From: Kribbella capetownensis
GTDB lineage: Bacteria; Actinomycetota; Actinomycetes; Propionibacteriales; Kribbellaceae
DNA: 64,000 nt
Direction of reading: 5' to 3'
NCBI RefSeq assembly: GCF_004331485.1
Contig: NZ_SJKD01000001.1
Location: forward strand, 1,426,001-1,490,000
Shown here: piece after piece, positions 63,854-64,000 of the stretch
How the letters are laid out: each line of letters starts with the position of its first letter
Numbering within the stretch: position 1 is the first letter of the stretch
The notes under the pieces: model-generated
Seen by the model: the letters and a program-made list of their open reading frames with translations, nothing else
What the model was told of the DNA's origin: nothing
Databases searched by the model: none
Position numbers and translations under genes: made by a program

Positions 63854-64000
63854 TCAGGGCTGTTGGAGAGCCTGCCGCAGGGCAGGCTTGTCGGTCTTGC
63901 CGACCGGGTTCTTGGGGATGGCGTCCACGACGATGATGGCGACTGGGACCTTGATCTTGGTCAGTTGCGCGCGGCACCTGGCGTACAGTTCGTCGACGTC
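63854..64000 (-). CDS. AMP-dependent acyl-CoA synthetase, C-terminal part
   Basis: The gene runs off the window; only the last 48 residues are visible. IPKNPVGKTDKPALRQALQQ contains the A10 catalytic-lysine motif (PKNPVGKxDK) of the acyl/aryl-CoA synthetase superfamily, and VPVAIIVVDA precedes it. It activates carboxylic acids via acyl-AMP to acyl-CoA. It is the first visible gene of the operon and could feed fatty acids into beta-oxidation and PHA synthesis. Confidence 0.85.
   Translation of the reverse strand, partial: DVDELYARCRAQLTKIKVPVAIIVVDAIPKNPVGKTDKPALRQALQQP

Overview
This is high-GC actinobacterial (Actinomycetota) DNA. The evidence is the codon use, abundant GTG/ATG starts with ATGA stop/start overlaps, a conjugative element of the actinomycete AICE kind (KorSA-like GntR regulator, RRQRL zinc-binding protein, DUF4913, DUF2637/SpdB-like protein, prim-pol), and a polyhydroxyalkanoate (PHA) operon with a DUF3556 protein. 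I cannot name the genus with confidence; a soil actinomycete of the Propionibacteriales or Pseudonocardiales type would fit.

Region A, 1-21.2 kb, is accessory DNA. It holds sparse genes of mostly unknown function, long gaps and many broken genes: a frameshifted TPR protein, a deleted IS110 transposase, an interrupted unknown gene, a secreted protein whose signal peptide is out of frame by one base, and a frameshifted XRE regulator. Intact items are a TIG/SGNH hydrolase, small XRE regulators, a membrane-protein pair, a membrane protein with three 123-bp tandem repeats, an HTH + PIN toxin-antitoxin pair and a stand-alone ScoMcrA-type head domain. A dispersed sequence of 75-155 bp, which may encode a small peptide, occurs three times.

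Region B, about 21.3-38.1 kb, is an AICE-like element: GntR repressor with operator, Xis-like protein, then a tightly overlapping transfer operon (PycTM-like protein, VirD4-type coupling protein, RRQRL protein, DUF4913, DUF2637), a 1546-residue MobF relaxase-helicase, a small Cys-rich protein coupled to a C5 cytosine methyltransferase, and a prim-pol replication protein. The prim-pol gene and the terminal HTH gene are frameshifted and no integrase is present, so the element looks immobilised. It abuts scrambled SDR and MFS fragments.

Region C, 38.4-64 kb, is more chromosome-like. It has a flippase-like membrane protein, decayed methyltransferase and PPK2 genes, glpK, kup, a WD40 protein, a coiled-coil protein, a FUSC protein, ndh overlapping a 3-hydroxyacyl-CoA dehydrogenase, a mutarotase-zwf-sugar transporter operon, a CorA transporter and a CDF transporter. 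It ends with a minus-strand operon: acyl-CoA synthetase (partial) - DUF3556 - CrtI-like oxidoreductase - phaC - phaZ - acyl-CoA dehydrogenase. That operon links fatty acyl-CoA supply, PHA polymerisation and PHA mobilisation.
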